Origin: Cryptomeria japonica
Lineage: Eukaryota > Streptophyta > Pinopsida > Cupressales > Cupressaceae
Length of the DNA: 64,000 nucleotides
Assembly (NCBI RefSeq): GCF_030272615.1
Contig: NC_081413.1
Coordinates: 22,756,501 to 22,820,500 of the forward strand
Direction of reading: 5' to 3'
In this document: in pieces, positions 48,557 through 60,158 of the stretch
How positions within the stretch are numbered: position 1 is the first letter of the stretch
How the letters are laid out: every line of letters begins with the position of its first letter
Made by a program: the position numbers and the translations under genes
Notes under the pieces: model-generated
The model's database searches: none
Seen by the model: the letters and a program-made list of their open reading frames with translations, nothing else
What the model was told of the DNA's origin: nothing

Positions 48557-51171
48557 TGTATGCGGGAAAAGTGGGCTAATAAAACTCAATATGCGAAAAT
48601 ATTGCTAAATACTGGTCCACACACACACACAGGACTTCTTGATGCAAGCTATGGAGTTAAAAAGTATTACTCAGCTTCCCAAGGTGGGTCCCATGGTTCT
48701 CTATCTCACAATGTCCCTCAAACCAATGTTTTTGCTCTCAGATCGCTGAGAAAAATGGTTTAGGGATGGCAAATGCAAGAACGAGGGATGCTTTGATAGA
48801 TTTTAGTATGAGATGCATTTTAAGCTATGCATGATTTTAAAATGCAATAAACTAGATGATAAGATGACAAGGTTAGTATGAGTATTATCCTAACATGATA
48901 TATTTAGTCTATGATTGAGCTAAATGATAAAGAAATTATTCTAAACATGCATATTTAGACTAGTTTTTATTCTAAAGAGAGGCTAAATGATGACCATAAA
49001 AATGATATATGAAAGCTTGAATGTATTTGAGCATAAGTGTGATACTACAAATTTGAGGGATTATTCTTGAAAATGGAGGAATGAGAGCTCTATTTATAGC
49101 AAAAATAGGGCAATGGATGGTCAAGATTAAATGGTTTAATCAAGGGTTGAGTTTGAAAGTTGGGGATCCATGTTTGTAATTGGCACCAATGAAATGGTGA
49201 CAAGTGTCAACATAGGGTTGGGTTGAGAGAAGGGGTTGGAGGCATTAAATGCCTAAGAAGACCTCATGGTTATCTAGAGGGTAAGGGTCAAGCTTAAGTT
49301 AGGATTACCCACTAGATTAAGAGTTAATCCAAGGATAAACCTTTGTGCAAATGTGTAAAGCGGAAAATCGCAATCGAACCCTAGTTGCTCTCCCCTCTTC
49401 CAACTCCAAGGAGAGAGAAGGGAGATTCACTAGGGTTGATGGTTTTCACTTAGGGGAGAGACTTTACATTCAAAAGAGGGGTTGAAACCCACAAGATCCA
49501 ATCCCACGCAATGCAAGATTGGATGCTAAATGTGTTTCAAGGGTTAAGAAAGCAAGGCTACCCTCTTTTGTAAAGAATGTGCATAGAAGAATTAAGCTAG
49601 GAATGCATAGAAAGTGACAAAGATTCGCTTATAAACTAAGATAGGGATATAGGATGAAGCTACGGACCTGGAATTAGCAGTAAAATGTCGATATGGCGCT
49701 GTCCTACAAATTTGAGCAAAAGTTGTCGGGACGATGGCGCCCAAGCGCCATGGTCCTCCGAAAAATCCGCCAAACGAAGGGGGATCTGTTCGTCTCTACA
49801 CAAGGATTCCAGATCTTCAATTTCAGCCGCGTACCTGCAACCTTGTTGTAAGGATGTTTGTATCCTTATGTGCGAAGGTATAGATGTTGTTGTTTGTTGT
49901 ATTGTTATATGTAGCATGTAGTATGTGATCTCCTCTTCAATGGTTGAATCCTTGTCTTGAATGCAACACTTAGCCTTGAATGGAGACTTGAAATGATCAA
50001 TTGCTTGAAGGAATGCTTGAATGCTTGAATGCTTGAGTATAATTTCCACGCCTTTTCCCATCATATCGAATGAAAGACGAAAATGTCATTTATATACTTG
50101 TCAATTAGGGCCTTTAGACTGATTTTCCCGACCTTAGGCCGACCAGGAAAGATAATTTTCCAATTTGCAAACATAAAGACCCGAAGTCCAAAAGAGACCG
50201 GGCCCAAAATAGGACCCAGGGACCAGGGCGTTGGGCGCCCTGGTCCTGAAGGACCAGGGCGCTGGGCGCTCTGGTCCTGAAGGACCAGGGCGCTGGGCGC
50301 TTTGGTCCCACCTCCCGGGACAGCAGGGTGCAAAGGAGGTTCAGGCCAGGGTGCAAGAAAATGCAGTTTTTGGTGTCATAATCAGGTTTCGGGGTCTCCA
50401 TTCAGGTTGCGTGTTGCCTCGCCATCGTGAAGACCCAAATGCGGTCAAAATTGCAAGTGTCGCAATTTTAGGACGCTACAAAATGATTAAGAGATAATCA
50501 TGGTCAAAGCATTAAAGGCCTGATGAGACCCTTGGGTTGGGTGAAGGTTGAGTTAAAACAAATTCTTTAACCATGTAAGAGGGTTTGAGTTAACCATTAA
50601 TGGTTATTGGAGACTTTGGGGGATTAAGTGGTTGAAAGTTGGAAGCCTTTAATGGTTATCAAAGACTTTGAGGAATTAAGTGGTTGAAGACTTGAAGCCT
50701 TTAATGGTTATCAAAGACTTTGAGGTTTTGAGAAGTGACTTCCATTTGCTTAGGGATGTGACAAAGTTTAGAGGAGGGGTTAAGTTAATTAGAAGCGATT
50801 AGAAGATTCTAGAAGGGATTAGAAAGGGGTTTGGGATTTTGCAAGTGGATGGAGGGATAATAGGATTTAATTGAAATAAAGTAATTTAATTCAATTTGGT
50901 TGCAATTTGGAGAAATTAAATAAATTAGATTTATTCAATTTAGGATAACTATTTAATTAAATTTGAATTTAATTAAAAGTGGATAGGGGGGTTTTATTGA
51001 ATAAAATGATTTATTCATTAAATGAATATAGTGAATTTAATTTAAATAAATTGAGTAATTTACTTTATTAAATAGAGGATTGTGGATAATTTAATTAAAT
51101 TGGATTTAATCAAATAGAGAAATGAACATAAAATATTCATTTAGGAATATGGTCATTTTTATACGTCTACA
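48557..51171 (-). repeat. 3' LTR of Tat-C
   Basis: About 2.6 kb. The right end ATACGTCTACA followed by TTTTGCCCCTC matches the Tat-B LTR edge. The left end is taken as TGTATGCGGG because TG there is the first good LTR start after the disrupted gag, but no second copy is in the window to prove it. Contains GC-rich palindromes (50219-50308) and A/T-rich inverted words (50880-51120). Confidence 0.7.
50219..50308. repeat. Triplicated GC-rich palindrome in Tat-C LTR
   Basis: Three copies of GGACCAGGGCG-(T/C)TGG-GCGC-(C/T)-CTGGTCC or close variants, about 30 bp apart. The first is nearly perfectly self-complementary. A related GATGGCGCCCAAGCGCCATGG lies at 49732-49752. The local GC content stands out from the A/T-rich LTR. 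Confidence 0.88.
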
Positions 51172-51186
51172 TTTTGCCCCTCTTTG
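51172..51186 (-). other. Polypurine tract of Tat-C
   Basis: Minus strand CTTCAAAGAGGGGCAAAA borders the LTR start TGTAGACG, almost identical to Tat-B. Confidence 0.8.
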
Positions 51187-51346
51187 AAGTGACGTGTGTG
51201 CACATGTTATTTCAAAGAAAATGATGTGTTTTTGTGATTTATGATCAAATGCAATTTTTGTGTCACTCTTTTGATTTGCAAGTCGTGCCCCAAATTTGAT
51301 TTGATGTGTGATGCCCCAGATTCAATATTTGATGGTGATGCCCCCT

Positions 51347-51453
51347 CGGGAGATGAATCAATATGTTGAAAATTTTTGATTTAATTTGATGAGTTGCATA
51401 TGATGTGTATGATGTCGTGCATGTGAAATGTGGGGAAATTGATTCATCTCCCG
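51347..51453. promoter_or_regulatory. Conserved stem-loop upstream of antisense PMD gene (Tat-C)
   Basis: A perfect 16-bp stem: CGGGAGATGAATCAAT (51347-51362) with ATTGATTCATCTCCCG (51438-51453), loop 75 bases. Equivalent to 33384-33430 in Tat-B, with compensating changes. Confidence 0.65.
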
Positions 51454-51534
51454 ATAAGTTACAAATGTTATGGTATAGGGGAGACCGCGACCATATTACA
51501 GGTTCATTCGGCTAACCCTAATTTCATTTTCCTC

Positions 51535-51544
51535 CTATAAAAGG
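51535..51544 (+). promoter_or_regulatory. TATA box for antisense PMD gene (Tat-C)
   Basis: CTATAAAAGG, 83 bp before the exon 1 ATG at 51618. A good match to a plant TATA box. Confidence 0.6.
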
Positions 51545-51777
51545 GAAAAAGGGCTTGAATTAGATTCATTTGTGCTTTGTTGACTTTGGAGAAAGAGAAT
51601 TTGGTCTGCAGAGAAAAATGCCTATTCCATATCATAGACACCATTTCGAGCGTGTTCGGAGGTACCGGAGACCTGCAGCGCATGGACCACCAGTAAGTCA
51701 ACATTTTTGACCTTCTTTTGACTTTTTATTTGGTCATTGTTAGTCATTTTTTGATTTTCAAAGTTCGGGTTTAACGG

Positions 51778-52250
51778 TTTAGCGCGTCTAGGGCATATAT
51801 TAGCACATACGAAGTTTTAGGTAGTGCATCAAGTCGAATATTAGGGGTCGCGTCTGAAATAGATAGGATAGCGCATAAAAGAAATAGGTTAGCGCATATA
51901 TGTAGAATAGCACATGGCAACTGTCAGGTAGTGCATCAGGTCAACAGGTTACCGCATAGGGTGAACCTAGCACATAAGGGTCATAAGAGTTCGCATAGGT
52001 AAGGGGGTTTAGCGCGTAGGGTTAACCTAGCCTATAGGGTCAAACGGGGAGTGCCTAGGAGGTGTAGATTAGTGCGTGGGTAGGGTTTAGCGCATAGGGT
52101 GGGGTAGGTGGCGCATGGGGGGAAAGATTTAGCGCGTAGAGTCAGTCTAGCGCATAGGGTAAATAGATTAGCACGTAGGAAAAACAACCTAGCGCGTGGG
52201 GGAGTTTTAGCGCAGAGGGAGTCTGTTTTAGCGCATCTGGAAAAATTTTG
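51778..52250. repeat. Minisatellite TAGCGCATAGGGT in PMD intron (Tat-C)
   Basis: Around 20 imperfect units of about 20-27 bp with the core TAGCGCATAGGGT or TAGCGCGTAGGG. Lies entirely within the intron 51693-52730. GC-richer than its surroundings. Confidence 0.9.
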
Positions 52251-52434
52251 CGAGATGAGCTGAAATGTAAATTTGTTTTCTTTGTCTATCATGATTTTAT
52301 GGATTTGGCCAATATGAGTGTCGATATAACTTGTTTTGATTTGCGATTTTTCAAGTTATGTATAGATATCAATGTGGTGTTTTGATCAAAATATGATTTG
52401 TGTGCTTACCGTGTTTCAAGTTCAATGTGTGAAG

Positions 52435-52610
52435 CCTGATTTGTGTTACAAGCTGATATGGGTTGGAAACTTGATTTGTTTTACAAGCTGATATGGGTGG
52501 GAAACTTGAGTTGTTTTACAAGTTTATGTGATTGTGGAGACTTGAGTTGTGTTACAAGTTTTGATATGGTTTTTGATAACTTGAGTTGTTTTACAAGTTG
52601 ATATGAAATG
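52435..52610. repeat. Second tandem repeat in PMD intron (Tat-C)
   Basis: Four copies of about 42-52 bp sharing AACTTGAGTTGTTTTACAAG and GATATGG. Confidence 0.85.
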
Positions 52611-54648
52611 AGAGGATTTTGAACTTGATGTAGATGAGCAAATGGATTCATGTTGTTGATGTGAGTTTGATTTTGATATGTTTGTTTTAATGTGGAAATT
52701 GATATTGGATTTATTTTGCTTGTTTAACAGGAGTGATTGGGTGTGGTCCAGTCATGGGAGAGATTTCCGAGGCCGTGGACATTGATACCGCGGTTGTCAC
52801 AGGCTGATCTCGATATCATCGAGAGATGTGGTTTGACTTCCCTCTTGGATATGCCTCGGTTCACTGTGAATCGAGGGATACTGACAGCTTTGGCAGAGAG
52901 GTGGCATAGCGACACCAACACCTTCCATTTTGCCACTGGAGAGATGACAGTCACACCAAAGGACTGTTACAGGATCTTGTGCATTCCTATAGTAGGTGCA
53001 CTACTACCATATGAACAGTCGGAGGAGGGTGGGACAGAGGCACTCCATCGCATTTTCTAGGATGATACAGTCTGTGGCTATGAGATCCCATGGCAGGAGT
53101 TTCTAGACCTGGATTATGCACCACTACCATCCGTACTAGCAGGTTTCATTGGTGGTATTTTCTATGGGATGGGGGCTAGTGTTGGAGGAGATGGTTACAC
53201 AGGGCCGGAGGTTTTCATGGGGGTCAGCTATGCTAGCCCATCTATACAGGGGCCTGCATGAGGTAGTATACCTCAGTTATGACAGTTTGTCAGCTGGCGT
53301 GACTTTATTATAGGTATGGTGGTAGAAGCACATTCCAGCAGCGAGGCCACTAGCAGACAGAGACAGTCCTGTGGGATGCGCATATGCTTACAGATATAGG
53401 GGTCTAGTTGTCCAGTGTAAGCTGGGCAAACTAGAGCATTGGAGGAGGGTACTAGATGACATTGATATGGTCACCTGACGACCATACACAGGATGTGAGG
53501 TGTGGGCTGAGGATGGGCTGGAGATGCCCTTTATTTTTATGACTAGACATCTAATCGGTAGGACCCCGTTTGTTATAGAGAGGTTTGTGGTGACCCGAGT
53601 TTTGAGGCAGTTTGGGTGCCAGCAGGGTATATCGTAGGGAGCTTTCCTGTATGCACGGTGGAGGCAGGATGTTGCTGATTGGGGGCCGACCATTGATAGT
53701 GCAATGGTGGTGGAGGAGTTTGTGGGGTTAGCAGGGCAGATATGGGATTACGCCCCACAGATTCAGGATGCGGGCATGACAGATGAGTTTGATCGATTGT
53801 TTGCTGCGCGGGCGGTGGCCAGGATATCTGATCCTAATGAGATGAGGCAAGATTTTGATTCAAATGAGGAGGAGGGAGATGCGGGAGATGATGGAGATGA
53901 TGGGGATGATGGAGGAGGAGGACGAGGGAGAGGAGCTAGAAGGAGGTGGGGAGATAGAGGGAGGAGAGGGGATAGAGGTGTGGATAGGGCGGTGAGACAG
54001 GCGGTGATAGATAGGGGGAGAGGTGGATTGGCTAGTGGAGCTAGTGGAGAGGGGAGAGTGGGGGAGGTGCTAGCTGCGGTGGGGGGTGATGATGAGGTGA
54101 GGCGACCAGCTCAAAGGAGGAGGACAGATGTGCTCCCACCTCCAACACCAAGGACACGTCGAGTGGGAGGGGTTCCTCCAGCACAGGTACCGCTACGGGT
54201 TCGAGTCCCAGGTCATATGGAGGATGTTCAGATGCGGACTCTACAGATTACTATTCAGCAGCTACAGGCACAGATTTTGACCTATCAGCGGCAGATTTCT
54301 TAGTTGACCACTGAGCGAGATACCGAGATAGAGCGGAGGGGACAAGTGGAGGAGGTGGGGTCGAGTATGCATAGAGTAGCGGCGGGTGGTCCGATGAGAG
54401 ACACCCTGAGAGAGCTGGCGTTGAGAGCCCAGGAGGCAGAATACTATCAGTGGCACTATGAAGCTGCAGTACCCAGAGATCGCCGAGTACAGAGCTTTGC
54501 ACAGTCGAGATCTAGTCGATCTCGAGATACTGGGTCGCGAGCTGAGAGCCGAGGTGTTACGGGGCCACCGAGACAGGACCCTCCTGGAGATCTAGGAGCA
54601 GGGACAGCTGGAGCGAGACCATCTCTGACAGGGGATAGTCATACTTGA

Positions 54649-56028
54649 GAGACATGGTCTCCGTTGTATTTTTGGATCATTGTTATTCTTTGTACTGGAC
54701 ACAGTGTTGACACATTTTGTACATTTTGATCATTTTTGAGATATATATATCTATGGCACCATTTTTGTTGATCATGTGGGGTGTTTATATGGATGCATTT
54801 ATTTTGGTTATTTTGTTTATGTGATGCAATGCTTTAAATAGATGATATAATGTATGATGCAGGATGTATGCTTTTATATACTGTGAGATGTATCTTGAAA
54901 ATGAGATGTATGATTTGATATGCAACTATGGTTAAATGATATGCAATGATGTGAAAACGATATGCAACTAATTGTTAAAATGTAATGCAAACATGTTAAA
55001 TGATATGCAACTAATTGTTAAAATTATAAGCAATTAATTGGAAAATGATATGCAACTAATTGTAAAATTAATTGTAAAATGATATGCAACTATTTTTTTT
55101 TTTTTGGTAGCATCCTCATTCTGTATTTGTCATCCGATATAGCCATTTGTTTGCTTTCTTTGTAGATATCATCATTGAGCATTGATTTGGTTAGGATATG
55201 TTGAAAATTTATACAAGCATAATGGTATAATTGAACCATAATGACCTGAGAAAAATTTACATGATATTTGATTTTGCAAGATAGCACAAGCGTCAAGGTA
55301 TAATTGAACCAGGACAACCTGAGTGCGCATTGCGTAAATAGACAAGATTAGATCATTTGTATGCGTGAAGTGGAATCAAGCCTTCAATGATATTCGATGT
55401 ATCACGTCCCAAAGCATGTATTCGCACAGTACAAGTGATCGCCTCCCAGACGAAAGACTAAGAAAATATTGGAAGTTCCCCTTCATCTCTAGCTTTGAAG
55501 CGTTTTGTGAGATAAGAAAGAAAATCCAATTTTGAAAAAAATTCAAAATGCAAAAATAGTGAAGATTTTTATGCAAGAATGCAACATTTAGTACTTCAGA
55601 AAATCATCCATCCTTGGTATTTTTGTGAATTGTTTTGTGTTGTGATGAAGCGTAGTTTTGGTTGTTGGATGTCATGCTCTGGAGTTTTGCAAATAGCCTT
55701 GATGTCTTGAATATTTACCAATTTTAGATGATTGGAATGCCCCTAGCTGAGTGTGCCTCTTGATGTGAATAATGATTTCCAAGCCATGGTGGATTAGTGG
55801 TAAGAGGATATATATAGACAAATCAGGATAGTGACTACGCTAAGTATGTCCTGAATGGATATTTGCTAAGTGTTGGGCGATGGCCGATAGTATTTGTATA
55901 GATAAAATGGTATTGACATAGATGGAGGAGCCATTCTTTCACAAGAGTGCTCATTTACCAGGTTTTCACCATTTGTTTTTATTTGTACTTTATGTTTTTG
56001 CTTTTTCTGGATTTTTTGATTTTTTTGC
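54649..56028. other. Non-coding DNA between PMD gene and integrase
   Basis: Includes a tandem repeat at about 54925-55090 (units with ATGATATGCAACTAATTGT), a T-run at 55091-55105 and A/T-rich DNA. The antisense gene and pol converge here. I see no gene. Confidence 0.6.
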
Positions 56029-57227
56029 TTATTTTGGTTTTTTCCGTGCACTAGGCCACTTAAGTGTAGTACCTCTTAGATGGATGTTGTTAGTTGGTTT
56101 GTCGAGCACATCTCCTTCAAAATTTGTTAGCTGATAGGCACCTAATCCATAGACTGATATGATAACATAGGGACCCAACCAGTTAGGTTCAAATTTCCCT
56201 TTCTTTTCTCGATCTTGCTGATTTCTTGGATTTTCTTTGAGGACTAGGTCACCAACCTTGAAGTTGCGGGGAACAACCTTGTGATTGTAGCTCCTGCACA
56301 TGCGTTGTTGATAGGCTTTGAGATGAGTATAAGCATGCTGACATCTTTCATCTAATAGTTCAAGCTCTTGCAGTCGGTTAACTCGATACTCTTCATCTGG
56401 GATTAAGCCTTTCAAAGAGACTCTGAGAGATGGGATTTCTACCTCCAGGGGTAAAATGGCTTCTGATCCATATACCAATGAGTATGGTGTTTCTCCTGTA
56501 GGTGTGCGGATGCTGGTTCTGTATGCCCAAAGTGCTGGATTGAGTTGTACGTGCCAATATTTGCCTACATCATTCACTGTTTTCTTGAGGATTTTCAGTA
56601 TTGTCTTGTAAGATGCCTCTACTTGACCATTTCCCTACGGGTAGTATGGTGTAGAAAACCTATGTTGGATTTTGAATTTTTCACATAGTTCGTGGACATC
56701 TTGATTCTTGAAGGGCCATCCATTATCTATGATGATTGAACTTGGAATACCATATCTGCAGATCAGATAATTGAGGATAAAAGAGGCAATTTGTTTCCCA
56801 GTCACTGTGGTCATGGAAACTACTTCTATCCATTTGGTAAAGTATTATGTTGCTGTTATAATGAACTTGTATCCATTTGAAGATGAAGGATGAATTTTGC
56901 CTACTAAGTCTAGTCCCGACTGACAAAAGGGCCAAGATCTTGTAAATGGCTGCAGTTCCTGTGCTGGTGCATGTATCAGATTACCATGGATCTGGCATTT
57001 AGGACATTTCTTAGCGAAGTGATAAAAGTATTTTCCATTGTAGGCTAGTAGTATCCCATCCTTAGAAGCTTTTTAGCAAGAGTAGTACCACTTGAATGTG
57101 TGCCACAAATACCTTCGTCAAGTTTGTGTAAAGCAGAATCGGAATCATTACGATCAAGGCAACGAAGAAGAGTACCATCTAGACCTCGACGATACAAAGT
57201 ATCAGCGGTAAGGGTGTAACGGGCAGC
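56029..57227 (-). pseudogene. pol: Tat-C integrase
   Basis: Minus-strand integrase with the zinc motif end FAKKCPKCQIHG, the core residues in SGLDLVGKI (Asp), IIIDNGWPF (Asp) and GNGQVEASYK (Glu), and LNPALWAYRT. The C-terminal tail, with VGDLVLKENPR and FEPNWLGPYVI, is open from 56577 to 56029. All three catalytic residues are still readable. Stops include a Trp codon changed to TAG in GYYWPTM near 57043. The frame differs from that of RNase H, so a shift lies between 56578 and 57230. Confidence 0.88.
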
Positions 57228-57230
57228 TTG

Positions 57231-57965
57231 TCAGATAAAGTTACGTTTTTGGTTACGGGATTGGTCAATGGGTAAGATATTGTGCTTGAGGTAGTCGTAT
57301 ATTGGTCCATATGACGGAGAATCTGAACCAGTCAAGGCATAGATAACCTGGGATTCAGAGTGATCATAGGTGGGGGAGAACAGTTGCTCTACCAGGAACT
57401 CGTAACGACTCTGTTGCTCTGGAATTTGTAGTAGTGAAGCGATTGTAGCCATTGAATCGGTTGCTTTGTTGTTTAATCTTGGTATTTGTTCGAAGGTGAT
57501 GTGCACAAAATACTGTTTGAAGTCATCCACCATTCGCTTGTAGGGTAGTAGCTTGTCATCCTTTGTCTGATAGTTGTTGTTGATTTGATTGATGACTAGT
57601 TGTGAGTCTCCATAGACTTTTAACTCTATGATTTTCCATTCAACGGCCATTTTGATGCCTATGACCAATGCCTCATATTCAGCCACATTATTTGTGCATG
57701 GAAACATAAGCCTATATGATTTTGGTATAGTGTGTCCTTCAGGAGTAATGAACAGAATGCCAACACCTGAACCATGTTGTGTATAGGATCCGTCAAAGTA
57801 TAGGATCCATTGTTTAGTAGAAAGAGCAAGAACGTCCCTGTCTGGAAATTCAATCTCCATGGTGTGTTTGCCTGGTAGCGGTGCTTCAGCCAACTGATCT
57901 GCAATTGCTTGTCCCTTGATGGCTCGTCTTTCTATGTATTGGATGTCAAATTCACTGAGAATCAT
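57231..57965 (-). pseudogene. pol: Tat-C archaeal-type RNase H
   Basis: Open for 244 codons. Motifs: WILYFDGSYTQHGSGVGI (first Asp), NNVAEYEALVIGI (Glu) and VYGDSQLVINQ (Asp), then KATDSMATIAS near the end. This is the archaeal-like RNase H that Tat-group elements carry after their own degenerate RNase H, which occupies about 57966-58445 here in broken form. The domain itself looks intact, but stops on either side separate it from the rest of pol. Confidence 0.88.
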
Positions 57966-58445
57966 GACCCATTAACCAATCGGCCTGTAAGAGTTGCCTT
58001 ACTGAGTAGATATTTGAGAGGATCAATTTTTGCAACTAGCTTGATGGTGTGTGCTAGCATATAATGTCGGAACTTCTAAGATGCGAAGACCACTGTTAGG
58101 CAAGCCTTTTCAATAAATGTATAGTTGAGTTCATAGCCATTCAATGTCCTACTGATATAATATATGGCTCGTTCCCTTCCTTGTTGATCTTCTTGTGCTA
58201 ATAGTGCCCCCAACAATATATCTGTTGTTGAGATATATAAGATAAGAGGCTTTCCCAGGGACTGCTGGTACCAGAATTGGTGGATTCATCAGGTACTATT
58301 TGATTTGGTAAAAAGATTCGGCACACTTGGTCTCCCATTTGAAGGGTACATTTTTGTGTAGTAAATGGCTAAATGGTAGACTTTTATTTGCTAGCTGAGC
58401 GATGAATCGTCTGATTGATTGAAGTCGTCCTTGTAGAGATCTGAG

Positions 58446-59045
58446 TTAACTGATATTCTCTGGTGGTGGCATGTCCATAATGGCTTGTACCTTTGCTAGA
58501 TCTACTTCAATACCTTTAGCTGAGACAATGTAGCCTAGTAACTTGCCTGATGTAACCTCAAAGACACACTTCTTAGGGTTGAGCCTGATTTGGAATTTCT
58601 CCAATCGATCAAAGATCTTTGTTAGGATGCCATGATGTTCAGCTCTAGTGAAGGATTTAGCTAGTAAATCATCCACATAGTCTTCCATAAATGTGTGCAT
58701 CATGTCATGGAAGATTGTTGTCATTGCTCTTTGATAGGTGGCCCCTGCATTCTTTAAGCCAAAAGGCATAACATTCCAACAGTATGTTCCCCAAGGACAG
58801 GTGAACGCTATTTTATCTTGATCTTCTGGGGCTATTTTGATTTGATTATAGCCTGAGAAACCATCCATTAGTGAGAGCATTGCATGGCCTGGTGTGAGAT
58901 CGACAATTATGTCGATACTGGACAGAGGAAAGTCGTCCTTTGGACAAGCTTTGTTGACATCTCTGAAATCAGTGCAGATTCTGATACTACCATTTGGTTT
59001 TGATACTGGAACGATGTTGGAAATCCATTCTGCATAGTCAATGGG
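58446..59045 (-). pseudogene. pol: Tat-C reverse transcriptase
   Basis: Minus-strand polymerase: ICTDFRDVNKACPKDDFPL, LSLMDGFSGYNQI (first Asp), CPWGTYCWNVMPFGLKNA, and MEDYVDDLL (YVDD box), then RLNPKKCVFEV and LLGYIVSAKGIEV. The catalytic residues are all present. It is cut from the upstream part by a TGA at 59043 in GFIRPIDYAEW (Arg codon) and from RNase H by TAA at 58443. Confidence 0.9.
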
Positions 59046-60154
59046 TCAAATGAATCCGACGTCTAATAGTTTCTTTAGTTTAGTTTTGACCATGAGTGTC
59101 ACCTGTGGATTCATCTTTCGTAGCTTTTGCTTGACTGGCTTAACTCCTGTAGAAATGGACAAGTGATGCATGATTAAGTGTGGATCCACTCCAGGCATAT
59201 CAGCATATGACCAAGCAAAGTTAATTTGCTGTCCTTTAAGGAAGATGATGAAGGCTGATCTTTCTGCCTCTGTTAGAGATTCTGCAAGGTGTATGTTTCT
59301 GGCTACTTCTGTGGTACCAATGTTGATTGATTGAGTGGGCTCAATCAATATGGGAAATCGCTCATGAAAGTGCTCAGGAAGAGTGTCAAGTCTCCCATCG
59401 TTAGGTGCCTTAAAAAGGTTTTCACCTTCAGATGCATCCTTTATTTTTACTTTTTTGTGATCTAGAGCTACCATTGATTGGTTTTCAGCATCAGATCCTT
59501 TATTTAGTTCATTTTTGCGACTAAGAGACTTGGCACTCCCTGATTGATAGACATCGTTATTTTGTTCACTGGTAGAGCCTGTTTCTGGATTTATGATACA
59601 TAGGTAATGGCTAATAGATTCATCATCTGGAAAAATTGGTATATGATGGATTTTAGGTTCATCCCAGTTGATGAGGTCAGGAAAGACAAGCGGTAAGGAA
59701 TCGTTGGGTGGATCAAGCTCTGCTACTGTAAGTGTTAGGACAGAGTTTTCATCGTGATTGTTTTTGTTTTTAAATAAGTTCAAGATTTCATCGAGGTCTT
59801 CAATGGTATTATCTTCTACATAGACTTGTTCATAATGTTTCTATTTGCTTTCTGTGGCATCATAGATATTCTGCGATCCAAATTCAAGAGGTCTATCTTC
59901 TGTGTTATGTTCTTCTTGAGAAAGAGATATAGAATCAGTATCATTAGGGATATCTGTAGTAGCATTGGAGCAGGTACCCCATTCATATTCATTGGAGTCT
60001 ATCTCATAGGCATCATCACAGATTCTATCTGTGCTGCAAACTGGTATGTTGTATGGTGAAAACAAATCTTTGATGATGGATACCATTTAGATGGTTTTTG
60101 TTGATTCTGTATCAGATCCATCTTCTACTTTCTGGATTTGTTCATAGACTGTGC
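59046..60154 (-). pseudogene. pol: Tat-C linker between G-patch and RT
   Basis: Same frame as RT. The N-terminal part is acidic and Asn/Asp/Ser-rich (60086-59841), and the C-terminal 80 residues are the region before RT, with NIHLAESLTEAER, FAWSYADMPGVDPHLI and HHLSI. Stops near 60066 (TAA) and at 59838 (TAG) fit Gln codons. Confidence 0.8.
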
Positions 60155-60158
60155 TTCC

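Larger units (their letters stand above)
51618..54648 (+). pseudogene. Antisense plant mobile domain (PMD) gene of Tat-C, two exons
   Basis: Exon 1 (51618-51692, 25 codons) encodes MPIPYHRHHFERVRRYRRPA and five more residues, ending at GTAAGTC. The acceptor is TTGTTTAACAG at 52730, phase 0. Exon 2 has the PMD start (QSWERFPRPW, ILTALAERWHSDTNTFHF, GEMTVTPKDCYRI), then LVVQCKLGKLEHWRRVL, RPYTGCEVWAEDG and ERFVVTRVLRQFGC. The tail is long: an acidic DDGDDGDDGG stretch, Arg/Gly-rich basic blocks that could be nuclear localisation signals, and a Gln-rich probable coiled coil. Stops at 52734, 53058, about 53260, 53478 and 54301, and frame changes before about 53390, disable it. It may once have encoded a nuclear protein; whether it helped the element evade silencing is inference. 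Confidence 0.8.

Noticed and set aside
49660-50497. Open frames in the Tat-C LTR
   Set aside because: They run through GC-rich palindromic repeats in several frames and both strands; no motif.
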